Notes: a model not told the origin generated them from the sequence alone. A stretch of 64,000 nucleotides of DNA from Adiantum capillus-veneris (GCA_014529385.2 CM043942.1:22900991-22964990); one strand, 5' to 3'; counted from the stretch's first letter, positions 42,871 to 56,654 are shown. Program-made: numbers and translations.

Positions 42871-44290
42871 TACTGAAAGAACACTATTTTTTAGACACAT
42901 AAAGACTATATAAATGAGCCAGCCGTATAACAGCTAGCAATCAACAAGCTTCCTTTATATATATATGCCAGGATTGCTTATAAAAAGTGACTTTATAGCC
43001 CAACTCATAAATTCTGCCAATTGAAATCAAATTTTGATTCAAACATGGCACTTGATGAATGTTGTGAATGCAAATTTGATGCCATTCAACAAGGCCATAG
43101 TAATGTCACCAATGCCAACTATGTCACAAGCATAGTTTTCACCCAATGTGACAAAACCAACAATCTCTTCATAATGAGTGAACCACTACCTGTCTGAGGT
43201 CACATGAAGAGTGGCACTTGAATCTACGACCCATGTATGTGACACTTCACCACTAATGAACAATTTGACTAGCAACAAACTCTATAAGCATAGAGTCTCT
43301 TGTTCATCATAAAACACATCTATAGACTCCATCAGCAAGTTGATGTCCTGTGCATCATCACAATCAGTGACCAAGTTGATCTCTTTGATATTCACTAAAA
43401 TTTTACTCTTTGTATTTTGCATCATTATCACTACTTTTTCTTTTTCCTTCTCACATTTCCATACATGAAAATATTTCTTTATGTGACCATACTTCTCACA
43501 AAAATGACACTAAATGTCCTTTTTGCATTGAGACTTTGATCTATCAGGAGATGTATCTCTCTTGTTTCCATATTTTCAAGATTCATGTTACCAAGAACAA
43601 GCATGCCTTTGTTTGATTTGTTTCTACACTTAGTGAGCTTTTCCATGATGCGAGATACCCATAGTCTTATGATGCACGTCTTCTAAAAGAAGAGAACAAG
43701 TGATATCGTTGTACACTAGCATACAATTTGGTGGAGAATTACTAATAGCAAAACAAAATGTATTTCAGAATGAAGGCAACAAGCAAAGAAAGTGAATATC
43801 TTTTATATCATCATCTATCTTCATCTACTGAGTATGAATTTGAGCAAACAAAGAGTCAAACTCATTGATATGGCTGGAAACACTAGCTGACTCTTTCACA
43901 TGAAGACTATACAACTTTTACATCAAGAACGCCTTGTTGCCAGTAGAGTTTCTCATACATGCTGCATAACTTCAACCATACTTAATGCTCTTTAGAACAC
44001 TCCAAAATAGTGAAATAAACCAACTCAACAAGATGCAATCTAATTGTAGATTTGCAAAGTTCATCTAACTCTTCCCATCAAAACTAAGTTATGTTCATCT
44101 CGTTAGTCCTTTCAGCATATGAAATGGGAAGTTTTTGATCTTTTATACTAAGAAATTAAGAATGTGCTCTTTCCAAAATGTAAAGTTTGCTCCATCAAAC
44201 TAAATATTTTTGTCCTTGAAATTTGCAATAAGGACAAGATTTCTAGCACAAAAAATTGAAAAATTTTAATAGTCGTGTTTGAATTGGAAG
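42871..44290 (-). pseudogene. gag: Copia Gag and protease (element G, right part)
   Basis: Continuation of element G on the other side of gypsy H. From high to low coordinates: Gag start FDGANFTFWKEHILNFLV near 44,190; HVKESASVSSHINEFDSLFA near 43,880; the zinc knuckle CHFCEKYGHIKKYFHVWKC near 43,500, where the expected last Cys reads as Phe; then protease WVVDSSATLHVTSD near 43,230, with DSS in place of DSG, and GENYACDIVGIGDITMALL. Many stops and frame changes. It ends at the CTAGT site where H inserted, between the protease/pre-integrase part and integrase. Confidence 0.88.
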
Positions 44291-45100
44291 AAAATCTCAA
44301 CCAAAATGACTGTTAAAGTGCAATATGCATAGATAAAAAATGCATAGAAATTCTCTTTGAGAAGTAGGCATAAAATAGAGTGTAGCAAAGTATATGTGCA
44401 CATTGTCAAATTGACGAATGACTGTTAACATGACATCAAAGCATTTAGTCCTCTCTATACATGGCCTATGATGAGGATACACTATGGGGATCTCTAGCAA
44501 CCTAATCCACCTTGCACTTGGTAACCTGACCCCTAGTTTTTGAATTAAAAAAGCCTCACACATGGCCTCACAAAAGGATAAGCAATGACACAATTATAGT
44601 CAAGTCTTAGAAATTACTATCTTTTGGACCAAGTCTTAGAAATGACTGGGACTTCTGTACTAGCCCCACAAGATGGCTCCACACATGTATACAAAGGTAG
44701 TATCCACAATAAACATACATATGATAATCTCTAGAATAAGTGCTCAAATAGGCACCAATCAAAGTGCAAGCAATAATTGATACTCACATCGGGAATTCAA
44801 TTTAGGAGTGGAAAATTTTATGGTCAACACATGCTAGCTTCTATCAATCATAGAGCTTAACACAATGTCAAACATAAATTCCAAGCTCGTAGGACATATC
44901 ACAGATAGATATCAAGTAGAACCTGTATATGTAACCTCCTATGATATAAATAATGACTACATCACTCTCACATAGAGCATGTATAGTGCACATAAGTATA
45001 CATTGAGACAATGATGAAAAACCTATGTTGTGTCTCAATCCTTGCGTACAAAACTTGTGTCTGTGTGTGAGAAATCAATGCCATACACATTATTGCAAAT
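44291..45100 (-). other. 5' leader of copia element G (and unresolved upstream sequence)
   Basis: The block at about 44,488-44,560 (ggggatctctagcaacctaa on the plus strand, then tccaccttgcacttggtaacc) matches the leader of copia B at 10,470-10,545. An LTR and PBS should follow near 45,000-45,100, but no TGGTATCAGAG word is seen and the sequence changes character at about 45,100, so the 5' end of G seems to be lost. Confidence 0.6.
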
Positions 45101-46600
45101 AATGTGATCAAAATCAGGTCAAATATACACCACCATTGCATTTTCAATCAATTGAAAGTGCATTAACCCACTCCATTCAATTCTTGAGTGCGTAATTTGG
45201 TTCCAATGTGATGCTAATTTATTGCTAAAAGTATGTGAGTAAATCAATCGACATGCTTTGTGTGCCTAATTTGATTGTTTTGGAATGAAATTAATAGTTA
45301 ATTTTGGTCTTTGAATCTTGTGTGTGCTAAAATTATGCTTACTTTTGACAAAGATTCATGTGTGTGTGTGTGTGTGTGTGTCATAATTAAAGCTTAATTA
45401 AGAGGAAAATTGACTAAGTGCAATGGAAATTGGCAATGAATTAAAGTGCGTACGTACACCAAAATTCTTATGTGTGCATGCTTACAAATCAAGAAATTGA
45501 TTGCAGTTGTGTATGCTTACAAATCAAGAAATTGATTGCAAGTGTGTATGCTTACAAATCAAGAAATTGATTGCAAATGGGTGTGCAAGGTAATCCCAAT
45601 CATTGGTTATGCCTATTTGCCAAGAAATTGGATAAATATTGAGTGTGTCTGCTCATACTAAGGCCACCTTGATTTGATGATTTGTGGTAAAATGGGACAC
45701 CTAGATGGATTTGGATGGATAATTTTGTATCAAATGTGCGTGAAAGCATGAAGAATAGGCCTAATTGCATTGTTAATTAAGCCAAAATTGAACTTGTGTA
45801 CCTAATCTTTGAGTGTGTGCATTGATTGATTGAGTAGCATTTGGATCAATTGTTGATTGAAATAAATGTTATAACCATGCATGCATTCACACATGCTTGA
45901 TCAAGTGTGAACTAAAAGTAGTGCTATGATGGATAAATTGATTGGATGCATGAAATGTTGGTCTAAATTTGGGTGTGCCAATCAATGGCATGTGCAATCT
46001 AATGTGTGAATGAATAATTGGTATTTTCAACCAATTATGATGATGGATTGACCAAATAGTTGATGTGTGTGTTACAAATTGGCTTGAAGGTTGAGATAGA
46101 TCATTCAATTGGGAAGTTTGTTTGTATTGCTATTCTAATGATTGATCAATGTGATGAACATGGAAAAGAGGCATTGATGTGTGTGTAATTTGTACCTAGA
46201 ATTCACTCATTTTGTAGCCTTGCAAACCTAAATGACAAATCCAATTGGATTTGGATGATTTTTTGACATGGGATAGCAATCAAATTTGCAATGAATGATA
46301 GTTGGATATGGTTTTGCAAATTTTTTGAACTACATAGTGTGTGTACAAAGTTTTGGCCAAGAATCACCTTTGAAATCAAAATTGAAGCTCGCATGTACTA
46401 TGATCATCGGTTTCATATACAATGTGTGACTTAATATATGTCCTAATTGATTTTAGGCCAAAATGAGGGAGTTTTTAGTGTGTTTCCATTATGATTTGTG
46501 TTTTGATCGCTTGAGTATGGGGTGGTAATAAATAAAATTGCAACATTTGTGTGTAATTTTAGAATACGGTTCTTCCTTTATTTTGGTCAAGGATGGTGAT
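45101..46600. other. Non-coding GT-rich and AT-rich stretch
   Basis: No gene. Many tgtgtg, caattg and aattga words, (TG)n at 45,359-45,380. Overall composition resembles the leader of element F at 24,900-25,700, in the opposite orientation, so it may be a leader fragment of a related element. It includes a 35-bp triplicate, listed separately. Confidence 0.45.
45478..45582. repeat. 35-bp unit repeated three times in tandem
   Basis: cttacaaatcaagaaattga starts at 45,481, 45,516 and 45,551, followed each time by ttgca and a variable GT-rich end. Copies are nearly identical. Confidence 0.93.
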
Positions 46601-46609
46601 CAAGTGCAT

Positions 46610-46982
46610 GCCCCAATCCTGCTTCACACCAAGGGTTATAAGACATGGCATCCCTAAAATTATCGGGTATGCATTTTCAACCGCTTGAGAAGTCAACCAA
46701 GCATTCAATCCCCAAGAATATTATCTTGACATCTTCATCTATTCCAAGACACCTTGATTTTTTGTGGTTGGCCATCCTTATAAGGATTGAACCATTAATT
46801 GATATCTTGATACTTTCTTCTTTCATGATAACCTTGGTCATGACACACACTTGGGCACCACCATTCACATAGGCTTGTACTTGTATCTTCTTTCCCAACA
46901 TAGCTTCAATTATTGGCACCATATCTACAAGTTGACAAACCCTCAAAGATGACACCATCCTTCTCCCTCTCTGCACATGCAC
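46610..46982 (-). pseudogene. pol: Gypsy retropepsin fragment with altered active site
   Basis: Open minus-strand frame (46,982-46,677) matching the gypsy protease: LVDMVPIIEAMLGKKIQVQA, then the active-site segment YVNGGAQVCVMTKVIM, where the catalytic Asp is Asn, then RMANHKKSRCLGI and GIECLVDF. The following C-terminal part is eroded. It is isolated from other pol domains. It may belong to the same old element as the pol at 50,950-54,666, but the order is not colinear, so I treat it as a separate fragment. Confidence 0.8.
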
Positions 46983-47092
46983 CGCATTTTCACACTCTTC
47001 ATAAAAAAGGTGGACACTACATCAATTTGGAAAACAATCTAACAAAAGATAGCAACAAAAGCAACAAGGTGAATAGTGGTGTCAGATTTCAC

Positions 47093-47985
<893 letters not shown>

Positions 47986-50949
47986 ATCTAGTGTGCGCCT
48001 ATCATCAGCGATTGATCACCGAGTGACTACCCATGTGGAGCCGACAAGTCTGGCCCATAACTCAATATAAATAATAATAACAAGAATGACTAACAATAAC
48101 ATGCCCCCCTTACTGATATAAATGCCACCCTCGGAACTTAAGAAGGTGTGTTTGAAAAGTAGGAATCTGGTGGGTCCACTTGTATGAGTCTTGTAGTAGT
48201 TAAACATCTTGATGAGAGTAGTGGCCCATGGAAGTGATCTCAATCAAGACGTTTATTACTCTAAGAGGCTGCACTTGTCCTTTGTAAGAGCTTGACTCCT
48301 TAGCTTCACTCGAACGTTGCAAAAGCAACCAAAAATACCACAATAACTGCATTCTCACAAGAACATGGATAATTAAAAATCATATGTAGTGAATAAGAAC
48401 ACATAATGATTGGTAATAGAATTTTTTGAGCAATGAACATTAAAATGAAATATAATTAATCTCATAATCACTAAGGTCAACGAATCATAAAGTCAGCATT
48501 GCTGATTTAATTGCCCATAGGCACTAAAGGTCAACTATTAATCCCATGGGCAAGCTACAATCCTCCATAGTCAATTAAACTATTTAATTCACAAGGACAT
48601 AGTGTTTATATCCGAGAACTAACTAGAGGCTATACCTAGAGTGCCATCAGTTAAGATACGATAAAGAAAATTACACATGAAATCATCACTTCAATTGTTC
48701 CCTTTGTTTGACCCCCCAAAGTGTTTATGATATATACTTTGTTTCAACGTAGAGACTTAATTGATCTTCTAGACTCTTTGTTTTGTTTTATTTTCTTTTT
48801 TTCTTCTTTTTAAAGTGGATTTTTCTTTCATTCAGCTCAATTGTGTAACTTTGGGGGGTCATTTTGACACTATCACCCTCCCTAGGCTCATCACAATAGT
48901 CAAACTCCCTTTATAATACTTAGGTGTAAGGTCAAGAGGGATTAAGCCCACTAGAAAGCATTGACACACTGCATGATGCTTCATAATATCGGGTTGGGAT
49001 CCTAAAATAACCATTGAAAATTAGGCAGGCATCTCCTACGATATTAAGAGAAGATCTCTAGCGCTCTACCTTGGAAAATTAGCTTAGTCAAAATTCTTGA
49101 TTAATAAACCTAGACAAGGGACTATGACATAAAAATATATTGAATCTACTATATAATACTAAACAAATGTGTTGAATACTTTGCTACCAATCACAATTAA
49201 GGTAGAAAAACATGGATGCTCAAAAGGACAACAAGCAATGATAATGGATAAGAAACACCTATTTGTGATGATCATCATGCTCGATTTGATGAGTGGATTT
49301 GACAAAGATTGCATGATTTTTGAAAGCCCAGCTACTGCAATACGTTCATGTACATGCTAGAAAAAAATATGGCATACCTCTAGGAGGCACATCGGTGACA
49401 AGATGCCCCAACCCTTATTGAACAGAATCAAAACAACATAAAGAACCCTAACATATCTATTTGCAACACCCTATATGGCCAAGGAAACAAGATAATTTAT
49501 AGATTATCTAGTAGCCCTAAGGGTACACCTCTATCTTCATCATCTTCAAGATAACTAAAGTCATCCGCAATGAGATCATGGGTCCCATCTGTGAAATTAG
49601 ATAAATTGTCCTCATCATCAAATGCACATAGGTTCACTAAGAATTTCACTAGGCATGGATATTCATCTTGCTCAAAAGGATAAGCTTGTGGAATCAAAGA
49701 TATGTTCTCTACTGAATAGGGATCACTCATGGTTAATATACATATCAACCATTCTTATTTCTCAAAATTTTTCTCACGTGCTAGTTATGTACCAAATCTC
49801 ATTCAGAGGTAAGCACAAAGTAGACCATGTGAAACACTTGAGAAAAGTAAAGAGGGTACCTCTCACCCCCAGGGAGTCCACTATGTAAAAATTGTATATA
49901 AACGTGTGAACAAGAGGTATTTAAATAATCCCTTACTTGTATATTTTCAAATATTATATGTAGACCTTATGTATGCATTTTTGTGAAAGCTTATTTTGTT
50001 CACGTGTGCTATCTTACATATTTCCTAGTGGACGCCTTGGGCTCTCACTCAAGGTAGGAGTGAATGACTTTGGTGAACTAGCCATATCTATACACATAGA
50101 TATATTTTGGTTAGTTTGCAAATAACGTAAGGGTTGTATCATTGTGCATAATGTGTCATTGTCAGTTTTTTTTTAGGAACCAGATCTTGTAGGTTTCAAT
50201 CTTGCTGTTTGGTGGCTCTTGCTCTTTTACTTTTTTTGGGGGGATTTGTTTGAGTATAAAGTTATATATATATATATATATTCCCTAAGATTGGGGAGTT
50301 AAGGGGTCAGGGAGGAAAGTTAAGAGGGAAGCAAGAAAATGATGGATGTCAATAAATCCTCCCCCCTTCCTTGGGTAGATTGTATCTTTTGGAAAGATGT
50401 CATCGCCTTTTGAAACTACTTGTTCCAAGTTGTAACAAAAAAGACTTTGACCAATGTTTTTCCAGCACCCTAGGTGCTTCATCAAGTTGCAAGGGTGGTA
50501 AGGTACTCTCTCATGATCTTACTTGCAACGGAGGTGCTAATTCTTTCTTGTTTTTATGGATATTTACATTGGTAGGTGGAGGTTGTGTACAAGCTTGTAT
50601 TCATGTGGATGAACTACATAAAGAGCTAGAAGCTTCATTTGACTTCCCTGTTCATGAGCTACGTGATACAGCTCTAGAACGTGTGTGGAGTACTCCATGA
50701 GTTTTGCCTTTCCACGGTCTTCAATTGACTTTAGAGTTACAAAATTTGGCTTATATGGCTCTATAGGTGACAGGGAGGGATAGCACTTTCCAATATAATC
50801 TATTTAACTCAATGGGGTACTGTAGAGGTGGATTAGAGTCAAGTTGAAATGCATGTGTAACTCCAAGTTTGATCTCTTGTTGGTGCCTAATACGTTGTTG
50901 TTTCTCCTGACCCTCAACTTGAGCTTGTATCTTTTTCAATTTTGCTTAT
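47986..50949. other. Non-coding stretch, possibly the eroded 3' part of gypsy element I
   Basis: No supported gene over about 3 kb. Purine runs in PPT style on the minus strand occur at about 48,102-48,114 and 50,356-50,375. A (TA)n run lies at about 50,263-50,282. Open frames at 49,497-49,748 (minus; acidic) and 50,371-50,700 (plus) have no domain I recognise. If gypsy I has an extra ORF after integrase as H does, this would be its place, but I cannot show similarity. Confidence 0.4.
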
Positions 50950-52110
50950 GCCTTGGCTGCCTTATTCTTGGCTTAAAGGATCATAATTTATTTTAAATTT
51001 ACTCCCATTGAGGAATCCAATGGTTTAAACTCCATCAAGCATTTCCACACAAATGGTACCTTGTGGGGTAATTTTGCATATTCTATATGGTCATTTTCTT
51101 GTACATGTCAACTTTTTCTTCTTGTTACACACTCCATACATAAGGACTTTATCCCCAACCTTGATATCCTTGTTCTTTAAATTCTGATCAAACCATTTCT
51201 TTCACCTATCTTTCTATACAAGTGAATTTTGCACAGCCAATTGCCTCTCTTCATCAATCTCTCTAGGATATATACATGCTCAACTAAAAGGTTATCATTC
51301 CAACCTTCTTGTGAAGCTACTCGAAGACTAGGAATGACAAATTCCCATGGCATAACTGCTTCTTGACCATATACCATTTTGAATGGTGTACAATTAACAT
51401 CCACTTTATAAGCATTACAATAAGCCCTTAGAGCTAATGTCACCTTCAAAATCCCATCCGTGTGATGAGCCTCTATCGTCTTGGTCAAGATAGAGATTAG
51501 AGTCTTGTTAGTACTCTTACCTTGGCCATTTTCTTGTGGATAATAAGGTATAGAGTTATGGTGGGATATCACGAAGCTTGTCGAGAGTTCCCTTACTACT
51601 TCATTTATAAAATGCATACCATTGTCACTCACAATTTCAAAGGGACAACCAAATCGTGTAATAATGTTCTCAAAGATAAACTGAGTGGTTGTTCTTGCAT
51701 CAACCTTGCGTGTCTCCTTAGCTTTTGCCCACTTTGTCACATAGTCAATGGCAACAATAATGTATCGAGATTCAGTGTTACGAGCTATCGGACTAACTGG
51801 AACTACAAAGTCTGAACCCCATTTTTCAAATGGTTGAGTTACTTTAATAGGATATAAGGGTATCTTATCCTTCCTCTATGTGGCTTTATAATGTTGGCAT
51901 TCATCACACCCCTTTGCAAAAAGTGATGCATCCTTGAATAAGGTGGGCCACCAATAGCCTGATTACAACACATTTCTAGTAGTTAGTTCTCTTGAAAAAT
52001 GCCCTTCAGCTATGCCTATATGTGATTCTTGCAGTATGTACAGATACTCATCCTCATAAGCACAACATCTAAGAATATTGGGCCTTCCCTACCTGTAGAG
52101 AATAAGTTTC
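50950..52110 (-). pseudogene. pol: Gypsy integrase (element I), catalytic Glu changed
   Basis: Zinc domain at about 52,030-51,880: HIGIAEGHFSRELT, then GYWWPTLFKDA and KGCDECQHYKAT, with His and Cys ligands kept. Core in the open frame 51,740-51,177 and just upstream: IIVAIDYVTKWAKAKETRKV and FEIVSDNGMHFINEV carry the two Asp residues, but the Glu box reads ENGQGKSTNKTLISIL, where the family has NGQAESTNKT, so Glu is Lys. Then ALRAYCNAYKVDVNCTPFKM and VYGQEAVMPWEFVIPSLRV. The C-terminal part fades by 50,950. Confidence 0.92.
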
Positions 52111-53290
52111 ACATTCCTTTAGTAGCTTTTGAGCTATATCCTTACAAAGCTCCTTGGATAAAATCCATTAGCTAAAAATTTTACCATTCTCTCACTCCAT
52201 TCAGGCATGATCTCAGGGAAGTATTATGAAATTATCATCAATTCCAGTAGGGGTTGGGTATGCGAGATAGATGATCAGCCATGACTTGTCTCTTAATGGG
52301 TCTCACCACAATAGTGAAATCAAACTCAAGAAGAATCAACAACCATCGTGTAATTCTTCTCGTGGAACATGGTTTGTTTACTGGATACAACAACACCGGA
52401 TGATCCACATAAAATACAAACTTGTTGGCAAGAAGATAACAGTGAAATTTCTCTACTATATAAATTATATCTAAACCTTCTCGCTCTATAGTGGTTTAGT
52501 TTCTCTCAGCATCATTCAAATGGTGACTTGCAAAGCTAATAGAATTTGTGTTCTCCTGGTTGAGCTAGAACACATCAAAGTTTGATGCATCAATATGCAC
52601 ATGAAAAATTACATTCCAATCTGGAACTCAGAGGATTGGGTCACTTGTGAAGGTGATTTTTAATAACTCATAAGCATGGTCACACTCCGCGCTTGAGTGA
52701 AACTCAATAAGAAGCTTGTACAATGGGCGGGCTATCTCGACAAAGTTTAAAATAAAACACCGATAATAACCAACATGGCCCATGAACCTTTAAACTCCTT
52801 TATAGTTTGTAGGTGGTGGAAAATTGAAAATGGATTCTTTTTTCTCTTGTCTATGGAAAATCCCATTATTGGACGCTATATGCCCTAAAATGTTTCCATG
52901 TTTAACCCAAAATTGGTGCTTGAAAGGGTTTAAATGAGATGCAATACAATCTACACCTTTTGAAAACTTTTTGTAAACGTGATAGATGTTCCTTCTAAGA
53001 AGAATAAACACAAAGGTCATCTGAAAGGGCTTCACAAAACTCCCTTAAATATTCCCTAAAAGCACTGGTTATTAATCTTTGGAATGTAGCAGGCGCAATA
53101 GTTAAGCCAAAAACCATCACACAAAATGTGAACACTCCGGATTTTGTTATAAAAGTGGTTTTAGCTTGGTCCTCCAGTGCAATCATGATTTGATTGTAAC
53201 CAGAGTACCCATCTGAAACGATATAAGGTTCCTTGTCTACAATTATTTCAAGCACATGTTTCAAATATGGAAAGGGGTAATGGTTCTCCT
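52111..53290 (-). pseudogene. pol: Gypsy RT and RNase H (element I)
   Basis: Open frames 53,264-52,995 and 53,035-52,790 give VSDGYSGYNQIMIALEDQAK, TTFITKSGVFTFCVMVFGL and APATFQRLITSAFREYL. The active-site box reads ALSDDLCVYSS, so both Asp residues are kept but the first position is Leu-Ser instead of the usual Phe-Leu or Tyr-Val. The thumb has GKHGNILGHIASNNGIF-like wording. RNase H follows with heavy decay between 52,660 and 52,300 (words such as LLLANKFVFYVDHPVLL can be traced across frames). Not functional. Confidence 0.88.
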
Positions 53291-54666
53291 AGTGGCTGCA
53301 TTAACCTTGTTGAGATCCATGCATACTCTAAGTTTCTTGTTCTTTTTTGGTACAATACATATTAAAGACACCAATTTTGAAAGCTTAATAGTGTATATGA
53401 ATCCACATTAAATAAGCTTTCTAAGCTCTTCCTGAGCAATATTTGCATACTTAGGATTCATTGGTAGGGTCTTTGCTGGACTGGTTTAGCAGTGCTAATC
53501 ATTGGAATTGTATATTGCACTATGGAAGGTGGAACACCCTTCATGTTGTAATATTTCCAAGCAAATATATCATTGAATTCCTTGAGGAGCTCCTAAGTAC
53601 AAATTCCCCAGTCTCTATCAGGTATTGAGAAATTAAAATAGGTTTGTAGTCCTCACTTGGGTCTGCTAACTCTATTTCCTTAACTATCACTAGACCATCA
53701 TAGAATCCATTACTTCCATTGGTAGGCATTCTTTGGGCCTTTGACCTTACGCTCCTCCGTGGTGTAGGATTTGAAATGCTTAGGTGTGAGGTGTAAGTCC
53801 ATGGGATCTTGTTGTGTGGTGGACTGTGATTTCACTTTTCCTTCCCTTTCTCGAGAGGGTCACTTAATAATTATGTGTCTATCAAGTGAGTGCATTAGAA
53901 GGGGTTATTAATTTCAATTTTTCTCACATTTTCACATATAGAAGGATACTCTAATATTAATTTGGAAAAAAATATATGGATTGAATAGAAAAAGGCTGTA
54001 TTTTATTTGTAAAAAAATCACAGGTAAGGAATTTTAGAAATAGTCCTTGGACGCACGTGATATACACACTTTATACATAGTGACCCCCCGGAGATCCCTT
54101 TGTTGTTGAGCTAACTCTTGGTTTTGGCGTCTCCTTACAATACACCTTAACTTTGGCTTAAAGTTGTAATCTCTAATTGTGCAATTTCTAAAGGGTGTGG
54201 ACTACACCACATGACACTTTGAAGGTATTTACCTTAATTATATACCAACTTTTGATAAACATCACATGCCCACATAACTAAGCCATTGTGCAATGGATTT
54301 CTTTTCATTTATCCTAGCACATACATTTGCTCAATATTGTTGCCTCTTATATATCTTAATCCTCTTGTCTATTTTTTTTATTATGGTCTATCTCTAGTGC
54401 AGAGTCACTAGATGAATCACTACTCGTGTCTTCTACTCTCCAGGTTAGATTGTCATATAGGGTACTATTGGGCACTGAATGGTTCATCTCCATATTTGTG
54501 CCAATATTAAACTCAAATTCTCTATCCTTAGAGTCAATTTCAACTGATAATTCTGCTCCAAATATAAATCATAAGGGTTGCAGTCTTTTGAGACAATACT
54601 GGTTTCAATGTCAGTCAAGCCTTCATCTTGTATATCATCGGGAGCTATAGGCATTGATCTTATCAT
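53291..54666 (-). pseudogene. pol: Protease-RT linker and upstream pol of gypsy element I
   Basis: Open frames at 53,729-53,541 and 54,666-54,484 (minus). The first has DPSEDYKPILISQYLIETGE, matching the usual segment just before the gypsy RT (YKPVLIAQ-like). The second has SMPIAPDDIQDEGLTDIETS and CNPYDLYLEQN, in line with the spacer after protease. Between them the sequence is AT-rich and eroded. Confidence 0.65.
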
Positions 54667-55639
54667 ATTTAAAGGTATGATTTATGGAATTTCTTTTCTC
54701 TCAGGTGTTACACAGGTCTTGTCCCTCCATTTCCCCACATGTCTATGATTGCCACTAGGTGGACGCAATCCATGTTGTTAGACTTAGCCATTCCAGGTAG
54801 AACATCCATATAAGGGGAATCTTCCCCAACATAAGTTTCCTTTTTACACATGTAACAATACTGCAATGGGCATGAGTAAATGGTGGTGTTAGATCAATGG
54901 TCAATTATAAATCTATTTCCTAAAGGATGTGTTCGACTAGTTACAACATCATGCACCTTTGATAGGAACCATATCTACTGCTCCTTGCGTGCTCTTCACC
55001 TTTGCAACAACTGCCCGATCACTTTGGAAAGCCCTTGAGAGCCTGTAGAATTTTGCTTTGCAGTCTTTGTAGCATTGACCACCTTTGGATGCACCAGCAT
55101 TGTCAACCCTCTTGTTGAACATTCATGCTCAACCAAAAACTTGTTTTATTTGCAAAAAAACCGCAAACCTACACGACACCCTGAGCAAACAAAAAAATAA
55201 ACCATATGTACAAAGGCCTTAATCCTACTTCCTAGCAGACCTCAAATGGGTTGCCCTACCCCCACATAGCATGACCTCCTAGATCAAACACTCGTCTCTG
55301 TTCTCCTCCTTCCATCTGCAACAATATCCAACAGTGATTTACCCAAGCACGTAACCATCCATGTACACAATAGACCCATAGCACTTTTGCACCTCTTTGA
55401 AATTCATCTTGTCTCATCAACATATCTAGCTCTTCCAGGACATCATCTGATCTAGCAAACACATGTGAACCTCCCTCCCAACCATGTAAAGTAGAGCTCC
55501 TCTCAAGGGAACCCCATATCTGATGGATAACATACTGCACTACTGCACTCACAAACATATTTTTCAACCATGAATTGCATACCTCTTTAGAAATCTTGGA
55601 CACAACCTGGGAATCTCCTTCACCTGCCATAGAGCATAG
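54667..55639. other. No supported gene
   Basis: Between the gypsy I pol remnant and the acidic ORF. A 124-residue minus-strand open frame at 55,256-55,630 (with WLKNMFVSAVVQYVIHQIWG) continues from the acidic ORF in another frame and has no domain I recognise. The rest shows short, unconvincing frames. Confidence 0.4.
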
Positions 55640-56232
55640 CTACTGAATTGGTTCCATCATTGGCTCCATGATCTCTTTCACCTCCACTTCAAGGTCAATT
55701 CTAGCATCATCAATCCCTTCTTCTTCAATAGGCCCTTCAAGATCAACCAACACCTTTGCCTGATCATCTTCATCTACCTGCTCTTCCACTTCATCCTCAG
55801 CCAAAGGAGATAGATAATCATCCTCTACTGCACTGCCCTCATTTTCTTCCAAAGCCAAGCTTGCTTTATCTTCACAGCACGACTTCGTACTTGCTTCACA
55901 CTCAATGTAGCACATTCCACTACAACTTTCACCAGCATAGTCAATAACATAGCACCGCATAACATCTTAAACTACATAACCACCTCTGCAGGCCTCAACC
56001 TCTCCACTTGGACCATCAAGAACACCGGTTTACACTTCTCCTACTCCTCAAATGCATCTTTCACATCTTTATGCACATGCAGAAGGTCAAATTCATCATA
56101 CCTTGAGTGGGATGAATTAGTTTTCCATGTCATATCAGCATCCTTAAAATTGCTATCCTCCGTTTCCACTTCTTCTTCTGTCTCAAGCTTTGGGATTTGC
56201 TCCACCTTTACCGCTTCAACGTCATCTACAAA
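55640..56232 (-). pseudogene. Unknown acidic ORF downstream of copia J protease
   Basis: Minus-strand coding-like sequence directly after the copia pre-integrase part, where integrase should start. It contains VEQIPKLETEEEVETEDSN (about 56,205-56,150) and then a 106-residue open frame (55,960-55,640) that is Cys-containing at the start (GMCYIECEASTKSCCEDK) and very acidic after that (EDEVEEQVDEDDQAKVLVDL). I do not recognise it. It could be an added ORF of a non-autonomous copia element, or captured host sequence; it is not integrase. Confidence 0.5.
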
Positions 56233-56654
56233 CTACACTCTTTGATCTCTAGCACACACGAATGGAGCTTGACCAACCAGCTTGACCAACCATACATGAG
56301 CTTGCATCTGCTTCTTCTCATGCTCTTTGACAAAGATACCATTGGAGTTAAACCTGACTTGTAAACCCTGCTCAACCATTTGCCCAACAAATACTAGGTT
56401 CTTTGTAATGTTGGGTACATGTAGTACATTAGCGTGGTACTTCACTTTACCATCTTCTATAGACATGAAAGATTTCCTGTATGCATAATAGGATGTGCAA
56501 TATCATTCCTAGTTTCTACATAATTAGAACTTTGTAAAGTTTGCATTTCCTTCAACCATTCACCATGGCTGCTCATGTGATTTGATACACCAGAATCCAC
56601 ATACCATACATTGTCACTAGATTTTGCCACATTTTTAGACATAGTATTTAGCAT
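56233..56654 (-). pseudogene. pol: Copia protease and pre-integrase part (element J)
   Basis: Open frames 56,654-56,457 and 56,466-56,233. The protease active site is VWYVDSGVSNHMSSHGEWL (near 56,610), the standard copia DSG box. After a frame change, YHANVLHVPNITKNLVFVGQ and VRFNSNGIFVKE follow, the usual retropepsin C terminus with the LxHVPxxxKNLxSVGQ phrase. It belongs with the gag just upstream. Confidence 0.92.

Noticed and set aside
45478-45582. Short regular repeats that could suggest a CRISPR array
   Set aside because: Only three directly adjacent 35-bp units without spacers, in a plant-like nuclear sequence.
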